A DNA stretch of 64,000 nt from Paracoccus tegillarcae. GTDB taxonomy: Bacteria > Pseudomonadota > Alphaproteobacteria > Rhodobacterales > Rhodobacteraceae. Below the pieces are notes generated by a model, which was not told the origin of the DNA, ran no database searches, and saw only the letters and a list, made by a program, of their open reading frames with translations. The translations under genes were made by a program, and so were the position numbers. Of the stretch, positions 1-9,501 are shown in pieces. The first letter of the stretch is position 1. Every line of letters starts with the position of its first letter. Where the stretch lies: the NCBI RefSeq assembly GCF_002847305.1, contig NZ_CP025408.1, forward strand, positions 1,447,001-1,511,000, read 5' to 3'.

Positions 1-514
1 AGCGTTGGGTCCCGCTCAGGCCCTCCATGGTAATGGTCAGCGGAACCGGTGCGCTTTGTCCCTCATCGACAGGGAATTCCATGGTAACAGTTACTGTCTC
101 TGCCGTGTATTCATGCGTCAGATCTTCGAACGACCCGGTGGTGACCGTCTCGTTGACCGGCATCGAAAGGGTGAAGGGAATGACGATTTCCGTGTCGTCC
201 GGCGTGACCTCGGTGATGCTGCCGGTCACGTCGCCCTCCAGGAACCAACGGACACCGCCATCGCCGGTCTGGTTCAGGACGACCTTGGGCATCGTCATTT
301 CCATCGACGACGTCGCGGATTCATTCGAAAACACCGCGTCGGTGATGGTCAGCGTATCGCCGGCCTCTTCACGGCTGCCTTCGGTCAATTCGATGCCGAC
401 AGATTCATTTTCGGCGATCAGTTGATCCCAGACTTCTGCGGGGGTGATTTCAGATAGCGCGGGAACGGCCATTGCGGCCATTGCGAGCGAAGAGGTTGCA
501 AGCCTGCGGAACAT
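1..514 (-). CDS. DUF2125-type secreted protein, 3' end outside window (partial)
   Basis: The reverse strand opens at the ATG ending at 514 and stays open to the window edge, giving about 171 N-terminal residues. The product starts MFRRLATSSLAMAAMAVPALS, a typical Sec signal peptide, and continues as an acidic, beta-rich protein with the phrase TPAEVWDQL near the mature N-terminus. This resembles the DUF2125 family of periplasmic proteins common in Rhodobacteraceae, whose function is unknown to me. An AAAGG-like ribosome site lies about 8 bases upstream of the ATG. The family assignment is from memory of family style and is not certain. Confidence 0.7.
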   Translation of the reverse strand, partial: MFRRLATSSLAMAAMAVPALSEITPAEVWDQLIAENESVGIELTEGSREEAGDTLTITDAVFSNESATSSMEMTMPKVVLNQTGDGGVRWFLEGDVTGSITEVTPDDTEIVIPFTLSMPVNETVTTGSFEDLTHEYTAETVTVTMEFPVDEGQSAPVPLTITMEGLSGTQR

Positions 515-601
515 ACCGGATACCTTTCAATGCAAATTAGTATCGTCCTGATTTGTGCCGGAATGTGGCACAGGCCGGGGAAATGCGAAAGGGACGTTCA
601 G

Positions 602-1210
602 GTGATCAGCGCATTTCAGCAGGACGGTATACAGGTTTTGCGGATCGAAAGACCGGACAAGGCCAATTCCCTGACCGAATCGATGCTGTCGCGCCTGACC
701 GAGGAATTTGACCGCATTGCAGCGACTGATTGCAACGCGGCCATCCTGACCGGCGCGGGCAAGGTTTTCTCCGCCGGTGCCGATCTGGAAGAGGCCAAAA
801 GCGGGCTGGCCACGTCCCCGCAATGGGAACGTCTGTCGGCCCGGATCGCGACCATGCCTTGCCTGACGATAGCGGCACTAAACGGAACGCTGGCGGGCGG
901 TGCCTTTGGCATGGTGCTTGCCTGTGACCTGCGCGTCGCGGTGCCCGGCGCGAATTTCTTTTATCCGGTGATGAAGCGGGGCTTTCTGCCGCAACCCAGC
1001 GATCCGCGCAGAATGGCGGCGCTGATCGGACCGGCGCGGACAAAGATGATCCTGATGGCGGGCGCGCGGATCGACGCGCAGCAGGCACTGGACTGGGGCC
1101 TGATCGACCGGATCGCCGCTGATCCTGTTGCCGCCGCCACGGAACTGGCCGCTGATTGCCTTGCGGCCAGCCCCGATCATGTCATGGCGATCAAAGGGCT
1201 GATCGCCTAG
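602..1210 (+). CDS. Enoyl-CoA hydratase/isomerase (crotonase) family protein, short and lacking both catalytic Glu
   Basis: The 202-residue product has the crotonase fold core: ILTGAGKVFSAGADL near residue 50 supplies the first oxyanion-hole segment and NGTLAGGAFGM...CDL supplies the second. Aligned by eye to mitochondrial enoyl-CoA hydratase, the two catalytic glutamates (144 and 164 in the rat numbering) are replaced by Gly and Val, so hydratase activity is doubtful. Another acyl-CoA reaction, or binding without catalysis, is possible. The protein ends about 50-60 residues earlier than the usual 255-260. I chose the GTG at 602 because AAAGGGA lies 8-14 bases upstream; an in-frame ATG at 530 lacks a good site. 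The stop overlaps the convergent gene. Confidence 0.8.
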   Translation: MISAFQQDGIQVLRIERPDKANSLTESMLSRLTEEFDRIAATDCNAAILTGAGKVFSAGADLEEAKSGLATSPQWERLSARIATMPCLTIAALNGTLAGGAFGMVLACDLRVAVPGANFFYPVMKRGFLPQPSDPRRMAALIGPARTKMILMAGARIDAQQALDWGLIDRIAADPVAAATELAADCLAASPDHVMAIKGLIA

Positions 1211-1548
1211 GCGTAGACCGACTGTTTCCCGAAATGGGTGCACAGCATGTAATAGACCACCGGGCGATATTTGTTGCGGTTCGAGCGGCCGTATTTTTCG
1301 ATCACGGCGTCGATGGCCTCCATCAACTGCGGCCCGTCGGCAAGGCCCAGCTTCTTGACCAGATAGCTGTCCTTTACACGCTCAAGCTCTGCCTTGTCCG
1401 TACCCGATACGGTTTCCGCATCAGCGTTATAGATCGACGGCCCGCAGCCGATCGTGACTTTGGTCAGCAGATCCATGTCGGGCGTGACACCCACCTTGTC
1501 CTTCAGGTCCGCCGCGTATTTTGCGATCAAATCGTCGCGTTTACTCAT
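1207..1548 (-). CDS. DUF2853 family protein
   Basis: This 113-residue soluble, charged protein carries the features of the DUF2853 family: an N-terminal MSKRDDLIAKYAADL helix, a central TIGCGPSIYNADAETV segment and a C-terminal NKYRPVVYYMLC stretch. A structure exists for the family but I know of no established biochemical role. An AGGGAG ribosome site lies about 10 bases upstream. Its TAG stop shares the palindrome CTAG at 1207-1210 with the stop of the facing crotonase-like gene, so the two convergent genes overlap by four bases. Confidence 0.88.
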   Translation of the reverse strand: MSKRDDLIAKYAADLKDKVGVTPDMDLLTKVTIGCGPSIYNADAETVSGTDKAELERVKDSYLVKKLGLADGPQLMEAIDAVIEKYGRSNRNKYRPVVYYMLCTHFGKQSVYA

Positions 1549-1753
1549 CTATCTTTTCTCCCTGGTGGCTTTTTAGATGGATCGACATTACCGGCCAATC
1601 AGCAAATATCAATCGTGGATGCAAAGGGCGCTGGAACGGTCCGGTTGCTCTTGCGGCCTTTGCATAAATAAGAAAATCATGCAGATGCACGCTCGTCAGT
1701 TGCGCGGCGATCTAGTATGTGGGCGCTAACAGTCCGAGGGAGAGGCAGGAACC

Positions 1754-2677
1754 ATGGCGACTTTGCTGGCCGATGTTGGTGGAACGAACGCACGTCTGGC
1801 AATCGCGCGGAACGGCGTGATCGACGGCGAGACCGTCACCCGTTTCAGAGGTGACGACTACAGTAGCTTCGACGATGTCGTGCGGCAGTTTCTGCAAGAA
1901 CAGGACGCCCCGCGCATCACCAGCGTGGCCGTGGCTGTGGCAGGGCCGGTGTCCGGCGGCATGGCGCAGCTGACCAACCGCGACTGGGACTTTTCCGAAG
2001 ACCGGCTGGCGCGGCTGACGGATGCCGATCAGGTCCGGCTGATCAACGACCTGACCGCGCTGGGCTATGCCACACCATCGCTGTCTGGTGATGGGCTGGG
2101 CATTCTGCGCGAGGCACCCGCCGAGCGGCATCGCAATGGGCAGTCGCTGGTGGTTGGCGCCGGCACGGGCTTTAACGTCTGTGCGGTCAAGGTGTTGTCG
2201 GACCACCGGATCACCTGCCTCGAGGCCGAAGAGGGCCATACCTATCTGCCCGACATCATCATGGATCGGCTGCGCGACGAATTGGCCGACAAGGCCGACC
2301 AGTTCTTTTCGGTCGAGGAAACCTTTGCCGGGCGCGGGTTGTCACGACTGCACGCGCTGCGCACCGATACGGCACCCATTCGCAGCGAAATGATCGCCGA
2401 GGCCGCGTCGCAGGGCGATCCGGACGCCGATGCCACCTATCGGATGTTCGCCGAGATGTTCGGACTGATGTGCCGCGAACTGGCCCTGCGCTTCATGCCG
2501 ATGGACGGCATGTTTCTGGCAGGTAGCGTCGGGCGCAGCCTGTCGAACCGGCTGGACCTGCTGGTCCCTGCCTTTCTGTCAGACGAACAGATGCGCCAGA
2601 TCCCCGAAAATGTGCCCCTGCTGCTGATCAAGGACGACATGGCGGCGTTGCAAGGTTGCCTCGCTGCGCTGGATTAA
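1754..2677 (+). CDS. glk: Glucokinase (Glk family)
   Basis: The product phosphorylates glucose to glucose 6-phosphate with ATP in the cytoplasm. The 307 residues match the usual length of proteobacterial Glk (PF02685 type, not ROK). The N-terminal phosphate loop LADVGGTNARLA, the LINDLTALGY segment with the catalytic Asp, and the VGAGTGFN ATP-binding motif are all present, as is a C-terminal LAGSVGRSL motif. A GAGGGAGAGG ribosome site precedes the ATG. The 205 bases upstream (1549-1753) hold no gene I can support and presumably contain divergent promoters for this gene and the DUF2853 gene. In Rhodobacteraceae this enzyme feeds the Entner-Doudoroff route. Confidence 0.95.
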   Translation: MATLLADVGGTNARLAIARNGVIDGETVTRFRGDDYSSFDDVVRQFLQEQDAPRITSVAVAVAGPVSGGMAQLTNRDWDFSEDRLARLTDADQVRLINDLTALGYATPSLSGDGLGILREAPAERHRNGQSLVVGAGTGFNVCAVKVLSDHRITCLEAEEGHTYLPDIIMDRLRDELADKADQFFSVEETFAGRGLSRLHALRTDTAPIRSEMIAEAASQGDPDADATYRMFAEMFGLMCRELALRFMPMDGMFLAGSVGRSLSNRLDLLVPAFLSDEQMRQIPENVPLLLIKDDMAALQGCLAALD

Positions 2678-2774
2678 CCTGAGTTAACGGCACAAACCCT
2701 ACTCTTCACTGGAATTTGTACCCACGACCTGCAAAATTAGGGCAAAAGAGGCCAAAACAGGCAGGGCAGGATAG

Positions 2775-4640
2775 ATGAAGCTTTTTCGGGCTGGATTGAT
2801 TGCGTCGGTGGCCTTGACGGTGCCTGCGCTGGTATTCGCACAGTCTTCATCACCATTTTCGGGCCTTTCCGGGCTATTTGGCGGCAATAGCGAAGCCGAC
2901 GGTCCGGTCAAACTGGATATCTCTGTTTCCGGCGACGATGACGCGCTGATCCGGCAAGTACGCAATACCTCATTGATTTCGGCGGCATTGTCCGAGGGCC
3001 GAAGCACCGGTCAGGACGTGCTGGCGGCGGCCCGCGCCGATTATGCCCGCATTCTGGGCCTGATGTATGATGAGGGGTATTATTCGGCCATCATCAATAT
3101 CACGCTGGACGGTGTCGAGGCCGCCGAGGTTGCGCCGCTGGACGCGCCAGAGGTGGTCAACAACGTGGTGGTGGCGGTGGAATCCGGTCCGCGCTTTACC
3201 TTTTCGCGCGCAGAGATCGCCCCGGTCGCGCAACAATCGGATATCCCCAGCGACTACGCGGTGGGCGAGCCCGGCGGCACCGGCACGATCAAGTCGGCCG
3301 CGCTGGCTGGTGTGGATGGCTGGCGCAATTCCGGTTACGCCAAGGCCGATATTGGCGCCCAGGACATTGTCGCAGACCACGATCAGAACGCAATCGACAG
3401 CCGCATCGGGCTGGCTCCCGGACCTGTCGTGACCTTTGGCAAGCTGAACATCAGCGGCTACGAGCGCATGGACCCGCGTCGCCTGCGCAAGATCGCCGGC
3501 TTCCCCGAGGGCGAGCGCTTTGACCCCGAAGAACTGGACACGGTGCGCAAGCGCCTGCGTCGCAGCGGCGTCTTTTCGGCGATCACGCTGGAAGAGGCAG
3601 ATGTTCTGGGCGCCGGTGATACCATGGATGTGGCGCTGACGGTGGTCGAGCAAAAGCCCCGCCGAATCGGTGCAGGGTTCGAGATCTCGAATACCGACGG
3701 CGCCATGGTTTCGGCCTATTGGATGCATCGCAACCTGCTGGGCGGCGGTGAGCGCCTGCGGATCGACGGCGAAGTCTCGGATATCAGCTCTGATGTCAGC
3801 GGGCTGGATTCCGAGTTCAAGCTGCGTCTGGACCGGCCCGCGACCATCACCGCCGACACGACCGCTTATTTCGAGACCACCGTAACCCGCAGGCGCGAAG
3901 AGGATTACGATTCCGACACCGGCGCGATTGCCTTTGGTCTGAATCACATCTTCAGCGATCGGCTGACTGCGGATATCTCGATCCTCTATGGCAAATCGCG
4001 CGTGACCGATGCCAACGGGACCAGCGATTTCGAGGTGATCGCGCTGCCGATGAATGTCGAATGGGACATGCGTGACGAACCCACCGATGCCAAGAGCGGC
4101 TATTGGCTGTCGGGCGACGTCGTGCCCTTTGTTGGGCTCAAGGAAACAGGCAGCGGGGCACAGGTGCAGGGCGAGGGACGGGGCTATGTCTCGTTCGGTG
4201 AAGATGATCGCATTACCGTCGCCGGCCGCGCGCGGTTGGGCACTGTGCTGGGCTCGGACATTGGCGAAACGCCCCGCGAATATCTGTTCTATTCGGGTGG
4301 CGGCGGCTCGGTCCGCGGCCAGCCTTTTGAATCGCTTGGCGTTGATGTCATTCCCGGCCCCGATGGCCCGATCCGCACCGGCGGCCTCAGCCTGGCCAAT
4401 GTAAACGCGGAGCTGCGTTTTCAGGTGCGCGAACGCATCGGGCTGGTTGCCTTTGCCGATTTCGGTCAGGTCTGGACCGAGGGCAGTTTTCAGGGCGACA
4501 GCAACAATCACGCCGGCGCGGGGCTTGGTATTCGCTACAAGACACCGATCGGCCCGCTGCGCTTTGACCTCGCCGGTCCGGTATCCGGCGATACCGGCAA
4601 TGGCGTGCAGCTTTACCTTGGTCTGGGACAGGCATTCTGA
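2775..4640 (+). CDS. tamA: Translocation and assembly module outer-membrane protein TamA
   Basis: TamA is an Omp85-family outer-membrane barrel that works with TamB to insert or supply outer-membrane components. The 621-residue product starts with a signal peptide (cleavage expected after VFA near residue 22), is followed by about 230 residues of POTRA-type repeats (for example GPVVTFGKLNISG and the RLRKIAGFPEGE segment), and ends in a surface-antigen/D15 barrel. The last residues, LYLGLGQAF, finish with the C-terminal Phe typical of BAM substrates. Its TGA shares one base with the ATG of tamB, so the two are translationally coupled. Length and architecture fit the alphaproteobacterial family. 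Confidence 0.94.
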   Translation: MKLFRAGLIASVALTVPALVFAQSSSPFSGLSGLFGGNSEADGPVKLDISVSGDDDALIRQVRNTSLISAALSEGRSTGQDVLAAARADYARILGLMYDEGYYSAIINITLDGVEAAEVAPLDAPEVVNNVVVAVESGPRFTFSRAEIAPVAQQSDIPSDYAVGEPGGTGTIKSAALAGVDGWRNSGYAKADIGAQDIVADHDQNAIDSRIGLAPGPVVTFGKLNISGYERMDPRRLRKIAGFPEGERFDPEELDTVRKRLRRSGVFSAITLEEADVLGAGDTMDVALTVVEQKPRRIGAGFEISNTDGAMVSAYWMHRNLLGGGERLRIDGEVSDISSDVSGLDSEFKLRLDRPATITADTTAYFETTVTRRREEDYDSDTGAIAFGLNHIFSDRLTADISILYGKSRVTDANGTSDFEVIALPMNVEWDMRDEPTDAKSGYWLSGDVVPFVGLKETGSGAQVQGEGRGYVSFGEDDRITVAGRARLGTVLGSDIGETPREYLFYSGGGGSVRGQPFESLGVDVIPGPDGPIRTGGLSLANVNAELRFQVRERIGLVAFADFGQVWTEGSFQGDSNNHAGAGLGIRYKTPIGPLRFDLAGPVSGDTGNGVQLYLGLGQAF

Positions 4641-7600
4641 TGATGATACGGAAAATCCTCGTTCTTCTGGCGCTGATCATGCTGCTGCCGCTGTCACCTG
4701 CACGGGTGGCCGCGCAGGACAGCGCCGCCGAAATTTCCGAACAGACCGAGGATGATCGCGGCTTCATCACGCGATTGCTGGAAGAGAACCTTTCGGGCGC
4801 AGGGCGACAGGTCATCATCGAGGGCTTCGAGGGCGCCCTGTCCTCGCGTGCTACCTATGACAGCATCACCATCGCGGATGCCGATGGCACGTGGCTGACG
4901 CTGAATGACGGTGCGATCCAGTGGAACCGCTCGGCGCTGCTGCGCCGCCGGATCGAGATCGCCGAGCTTTCCGCCGCCGAGATCCTGCTGCCGCGCCTGC
5001 CAAAAAGCGAACAGCAGGCCACCGCCGAGGCTCAGCCCTTCTCGCTGCCCGATCTGCCGGTCTCGATCAGGATCGATCAGATCCTGGCCGAGCGGGTCGA
5101 ACTGGGCGAACCCATCATCGGCATGCCCGCATCGCTGAAGGTCAGCGGCACAATGCAACTGGAAGGCGGCGAGGGCACGGCGCAACTGTCCATCGACCGG
5201 CTGGACGGCCCCCGCGGCCAGTTCGTGCTGGATGCGGGCTATGCGAATGAAACCCAGACCCTGAGTCTGGACCTGCAACTGGACGAAGACGCCGACGGCC
5301 TGCTGGTCAATCTGGTCGATCTTTATGACAAGCCATCGGTCAAGGCGGAAATCTCGGGCCAGGGACCGCTGTCTGACTTTACCGCCGAAATCCAACTGGC
5401 AACCGATGGCCAGCCCCGCGTCACAGGCCGGGCCAGCGCCACCGCGCGCGCGGCCGAGGATGGCGCGCCCGGCACCGCGTTCAGGCTGGAACTGGGCGGC
5501 GATGTGGCCAGCCTGTTGCCGCCCGATAATCGCGCTTTTTTCGGCCCCAACACGCAGCTGCTGACCGAGGGCTGGCGCGGCGATAACGGGCGGTTGGAAC
5601 TGCCCGTGCTGATGATCGACACCGATGCGCTGAACGTGTCGGGCTCGCTCACCACGAACGAAAACGGCGCGCCGCAAACCGCGGTGCTGCTGATGACGCT
5701 TGGTGCCGATGCCGGTGCGACCGAGGTGCCGGTCGTGCTGCCTTTTGGCGGCGGCGACATGCGCGTGAATGACGGCAGGCTGGAACTGCAATACAACGCC
5801 GCCGAAGGCGACGGCTGGCTGCTGTCGGGTCGGGTCGGCCAACTGGATCAACAAGGCGTTCGCATCGGTTCACTGGATCTGGACGGATCAGGGACGGTTG
5901 CGCTGGACGAAGGCGAACTGACCGGCATCGACGGCCAGATCCGCTTTGGTGCCCGCCAGATGGACTTTGACGATGCCGCAATGGCGCAGGCCATCGGCGA
6001 GAACGTGACCGGCTCGACCGAGTTCCAGTTCACACCCGGCGAAGCACTGCAACTGTCCGAACTGACGCTGGACGGTTCGGATTACGGGCTGGCCGGGCAG
6101 ATGCTGATCTCGGGGCTTGGCAGTGGCATCACCGTGTCGGGCGATGTCTCGGCCAGCTATGACGACCTGACGCGGCTGTCGCAACTGGCGGGCCGGCCGT
6201 TGACGGGCAGCGCACAGGCGGTCGTGTCCGGCGACTATGTCGTGCTGTCGCGCGGCTTTGACGTGAATGTGCGGGTGACGGGAACGGATATTTCGGCGGA
6301 TCAGGCGCAGCTTGATCGCCTGCTGGCCGGCGAATCGCGCATCAGCTTGCAGGCGCGGCGCGACGAAACCGGCATCACGCTGTCGGAATTTCTGGTCAAT
6401 GCACAGCGCCTGACCGTCAGCGCCGAGGGCGTTATCAACAGTGATTCCAGCGACGTCAAAGCCTTCATCTCGATGCCCTCATTGTCGGATGCCGATGCCG
6501 AACTGGGCGGATCGCTGGAGGCAGAGGCGTTTCTGAACGGCCCCACCGGGCAGCGGCGGCTGACCATCAGCGGTGAGGCCCAAGACCTCAAGACCGGCAT
6601 TGCCGAACTGGACGGCGCCTTGCAGGGCACCACCAATCTGGCGGTCCTCGCCGGCGAACAGGATGGCGGCTATGTGGTCGAACAGTTCCAGATCACCAAC
6701 CTGCAGATCAAGGCAACCGGCGAGGGCAATCTGGTGCCCGGCCAGATGGACGCACAGGCCAGTGTGGAAGTGCCCGATCTGACGGTGCTGGAACGCGGCT
6801 GGTCCGGCGCGCTGACCGCAAACGCGACGCTGCGCGAAGAGGACGGCATCCGCTTTCTCGATGTGACTGGCAAGGGCAGCGATCTGCGCATGGGGCAGGA
6901 AAACGTCGATGGCGCGCTGACCGGCGAAACCGACATTCTGGTCCGGGCCCAACAACAGGGCGACGTCTTTACCATCCGCGAGGCGCAACTGCGCAACGAC
7001 CAGATGCAGGCGACCGCAGAGGGTGTCTACGGCGCCGGTGAAACGGATCTGTCGGCGGATATGTCGATCCGCTCTCTGGCGGCCCTCGGCCAAGGCTGGA
7101 GCGGCTCGCTGCAAGCCCAGGGCCGGGTGCTTGATCAGGACGACGGTTCGCGCTTGCTGGATATCACCGGCAGCGGCCAGGATCTTTCCCTTGGTCAAAG
7201 CCAGGTCGACGGCGCCTTGACCGGAGAGACGCGGCTGACGATGCGCGGCACAGAAAAGGACGGCGTTCTCACCATCGATCAGGCTCATATCCTGAACGAT
7301 CAGGCCGAGATCACCGCCGAGGGCGTGGTCGGCGGCGATCAGACCAACTTCAGCGGTCATATTGATTTCAAGCAGTTGGCAGCTCTGGGCGCGGGCCTGC
7401 AAGGCAGTCTGGTCGCGGATGCCAGCGCCGTTGCCGGCAGTGACGGCGCGATACAGGTCGATGTCACCGGCACGGGCCGCGATCTGGCGATGGGCCAACA
7501 GGATCTGGATGCGGCGCTGTCGGGGCCAACCGATATCAGCCTCACGGGTGAATTGCGCGATGGCGTGTTCACCATCGAGGATGCCCGGATCGACAACGCC

Positions 7601-9442
7601 AATCTGGATGCGACCGCGTCCGGTCAGGTCGGCGCAGGCGTGACCGACCTCAGCGCCAATCTGGTGGCGGGCGATCTGCGCTTTCTCGGGAGAGGTGTCT
7701 CGGGCGGGGTCAATGTCAACGGGCGGATGCTCGATCAGTCCGGCACGCGTGAGATCACACTCAACGGCACTGCAAACGGGCTTGCCATCGGGCAGCCACG
7801 GGTGGACCCCGTACTGGCCGGCCAGACCACGCTGGATCTGGCGGCAACACAGCGGGGCGAGATCCTGACCTTGCAGCGCTTTGTCGCGCGCAACCCTCAG
7901 ATGAACGTGACGGCCGATGGCAGTCTGCAAACCGGGATCAATCTCAACGCCACGCTGAACAATCTGGCGCTGGTGCAGCCGGGCTTTGCCGGGCCGGCGA
8001 CGATGACCGGCACCATCCGCCAGCAACAGTCAGACGGCGAGTTTGCCGTCAATCTGGCCACAACGGCACCGGGCGGCACGCGCGCGCAGGTCACCGGCAC
8101 GGCAACGGGTGATTTTTCAACGACCAATCTGCGGGTGACGGGCGTCAGTGACGCGGCGCTGGCCAATCCGCTGATCCGCACACGGGCGGTCGAGGGGCCG
8201 ATCAGCTTTGACCTGCTGATGCAGGGCCCTCCGGGTCTGGACGCGATCAGTGGCACGGTATCGCTGAACAATGGCCGCGCGGCCGAGCCAAGGCTGGGCA
8301 TCACGCTGTCGCCGATCAATGTCACGGCGCAACTGCAAAACGGGCTGATCAATATCAACGGCAGCAGTGGCGTCGAGGCGGGCGGCACGATCCGCGTCGA
8401 TGGCTCAGTCAATGTCGGCACAGGGGCGCAGGATATCGCGATCAATCTGGACGGCGTCACCCTGCGCGACCCCAACCTCTATGAAACGCAGGTCAGGGGC
8501 GATCTGCGGTTCGCCGGGACAGCGGCCGAAGGGCAGCTGATTTCGGGCCGCATCATGATCGACGAGGCCGAGATCCGTATCCCCTCGACCGGTTTGGGCG
8601 GCGCAAAGGCAATCCCTGATATCGAGCATGTCGGCGACACCCGCCCCGTACGCGCAACACGCGCCAAGGCCGGGCTGGAGGCCTTTCCCAGCCTCGCCTC
8701 TCAGGATGCGGGGATGCGCGGACCAGCGGCGACGCCGCCGGCAAACCCGCCGCGCCTGGACCTGCTGATCGACGCCCCGAACCAGGTGTTTATCCGTGGT
8801 CGCGGCGTTGATGCCGAAATGGGCGGACAAATTCGCCTGTCGGGCACCACCCGGAACGTTATTCCGATCGGCACGTTGGAGCTGATCCGTGGTCGGGTCG
8901 ACCTGCTGGGCAAGCGTTTTGTCCTGACCGAAGGACTGGTCGAGATGCAGGGCAGCCTGGTGCCGGTGCTCCGCCTGGTGGCCGAGACCTCGCAGGACGG
9001 CATCACCACCCGCATCATCATCGACGGCGAGGCGCGCAATCCCGACATCATCTTCGAAGCGTCGCCCGACATGCCCGAAGAAGAAGTCCTGTCGCAACTG
9101 CTGTTCGGGCGCGGGCTGGACAATATCAGCCCCTTGCAGGCGGCCCAACTGGCCAATGCGGTCGCCGTTCTGGCCGGGCGCGGTGGCGAAGGGATCATCG
9201 GCAATCTGCGCAATCAGGTCGGGCTGGACGATCTGGATCTGCAAACAGATGACGAAGGAAATGTGCAGGTGCGCGCGGGCAAGTATCTGACAGACAATGT
9301 CTATACCGATGTCGCGGTAGGCGATAGCGGCAAGACGCAGTTGAACCTGAACCTCGACATCTCGGAAAGCCTTCGCGCACGCGGATCAGTCAGCAGCGAC
9401 GGCGAAAGCACCATCGGGGTCTACTTCGAACGCGACTATTAA
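4640..9442 (+). CDS. tamB: Translocation and assembly module inner-membrane-anchored protein TamB
   Basis: The 1600-residue product has an N-terminal signal anchor (residues about 3-25, rich in Leu and Ile) followed by a very long beta-rich periplasmic region and the C-terminal DUF490/TamB domain. The latter includes RGRGVDAEMGGQIRLSGT, the GTLELIRGRVDLLGKRF segment, and a C-terminal ...VGVYFERDY-like ending (here IGVYFERDY). TamB forms a hydrophobic groove that spans the periplasm to TamA and is implicated in outer-membrane lipid supply. Residues about 640-1120 contain five roughly 100-residue repeats, listed separately. A second in-frame ATG directly follows the first. The gene overlaps tamA by one base. 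Confidence 0.94.
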   Translation: MMIRKILVLLALIMLLPLSPARVAAQDSAAEISEQTEDDRGFITRLLEENLSGAGRQVIIEGFEGALSSRATYDSITIADADGTWLTLNDGAIQWNRSALLRRRIEIAELSAAEILLPRLPKSEQQATAEAQPFSLPDLPVSIRIDQILAERVELGEPIIGMPASLKVSGTMQLEGGEGTAQLSIDRLDGPRGQFVLDAGYANETQTLSLDLQLDEDADGLLVNLVDLYDKPSVKAEISGQGPLSDFTAEIQLATDGQPRVTGRASATARAAEDGAPGTAFRLELGGDVASLLPPDNRAFFGPNTQLLTEGWRGDNGRLELPVLMIDTDALNVSGSLTTNENGAPQTAVLLMTLGADAGATEVPVVLPFGGGDMRVNDGRLELQYNAAEGDGWLLSGRVGQLDQQGVRIGSLDLDGSGTVALDEGELTGIDGQIRFGARQMDFDDAAMAQAIGENVTGSTEFQFTPGEALQLSELTLDGSDYGLAGQMLISGLGSGITVSGDVSASYDDLTRLSQLAGRPLTGSAQAVVSGDYVVLSRGFDVNVRVTGTDISADQAQLDRLLAGESRISLQARRDETGITLSEFLVNAQRLTVSAEGVINSDSSDVKAFISMPSLSDADAELGGSLEAEAFLNGPTGQRRLTISGEAQDLKTGIAELDGALQGTTNLAVLAGEQDGGYVVEQFQITNLQIKATGEGNLVPGQMDAQASVEVPDLTVLERGWSGALTANATLREEDGIRFLDVTGKGSDLRMGQENVDGALTGETDILVRAQQQGDVFTIREAQLRNDQMQATAEGVYGAGETDLSADMSIRSLAALGQGWSGSLQAQGRVLDQDDGSRLLDITGSGQDLSLGQSQVDGALTGETRLTMRGTEKDGVLTIDQAHILNDQAEITAEGVVGGDQTNFSGHIDFKQLAALGAGLQGSLVADASAVAGSDGAIQVDVTGTGRDLAMGQQDLDAALSGPTDISLTGELRDGVFTIEDARIDNANLDATASGQVGAGVTDLSANLVAGDLRFLGRGVSGGVNVNGRMLDQSGTREITLNGTANGLAIGQPRVDPVLAGQTTLDLAATQRGEILTLQRFVARNPQMNVTADGSLQTGINLNATLNNLALVQPGFAGPATMTGTIRQQQSDGEFAVNLATTAPGGTRAQVTGTATGDFSTTNLRVTGVSDAALANPLIRTRAVEGPISFDLLMQGPPGLDAISGTVSLNNGRAAEPRLGITLSPINVTAQLQNGLININGSSGVEAGGTIRVDGSVNVGTGAQDIAINLDGVTLRDPNLYETQVRGDLRFAGTAAEGQLISGRIMIDEAEIRIPSTGLGGAKAIPDIEHVGDTRPVRATRAKAGLEAFPSLASQDAGMRGPAATPPANPPRLDLLIDAPNQVFIRGRGVDAEMGGQIRLSGTTRNVIPIGTLELIRGRVDLLGKRFVLTEGLVEMQGSLVPVLRLVAETSQDGITTRIIIDGEARNPDIIFEASPDMPEEEVLSQLLFGRGLDNISPLQAAQLANAVAVLAGRGGEGIIGNLRNQVGLDDLDLQTDDEGNVQVRAGKYLTDNVYTDVAVGDSGKTQLNLNLDISESLRARGSVSSDGESTIGVYFERDY
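6560..7990. repeat. Five in-frame approx. 300-bp tandem repeats inside tamB
   Basis: A recurring protein pattern, roughly L-x-x-G-x-x-x-(L/V)-D-(G/A/P)-x-L-x-G-x-T, followed by about 30 residues ending in A-x-G, appears five times. Its D-x-x-L anchor codons begin at 6608, 6905, 7205, 7505 and 7802, which are spacings of 297, 300, 300 and 297 bases (99-100 codons). Examples are ELDGALQGTT, NVDGALTGETD, QVDGALTGETR, DLDAALSGPTD and RVDPVLAGQTT. Conservation is clear at protein level and partial at DNA level, so the duplications are not recent. Confidence 0.85.
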
Positions 9443-9452
9443 GGCTGGTTAC

Positions 9453-9497
9453 CGGGCCCAGGGGCGGATGCCACCAGGCAACGCGCCCTTGGGCCCG
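9453..9497. terminator. Inverted repeat between convergent tamB and PAS-protein genes
   Basis: The arms 9453-9466 (CGGGCCCAGGGGCG) and 9484-9497 (CGCCCTTGGGCCCG) can form a 14-bp stem with one G-U pair and a 17-base loop. It lies between two convergent stop codons, so it could end transcription from both sides. No long T tract follows on either strand. Confidence 0.6.
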
Positions 9498-9501
9498 TTC
9501 G

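Noticed and set aside
1549..1753. Possible promoter with TTGCTC and CATAAAT-like elements before glk
   Set aside because: The spacing and element match are poor, and similar matches occur by chance.
2970..4511. A 513-codon open frame antisense to tamA
   Set aside because: It lies wholly opposite tamA and has no recognisable motif or ribosome site.
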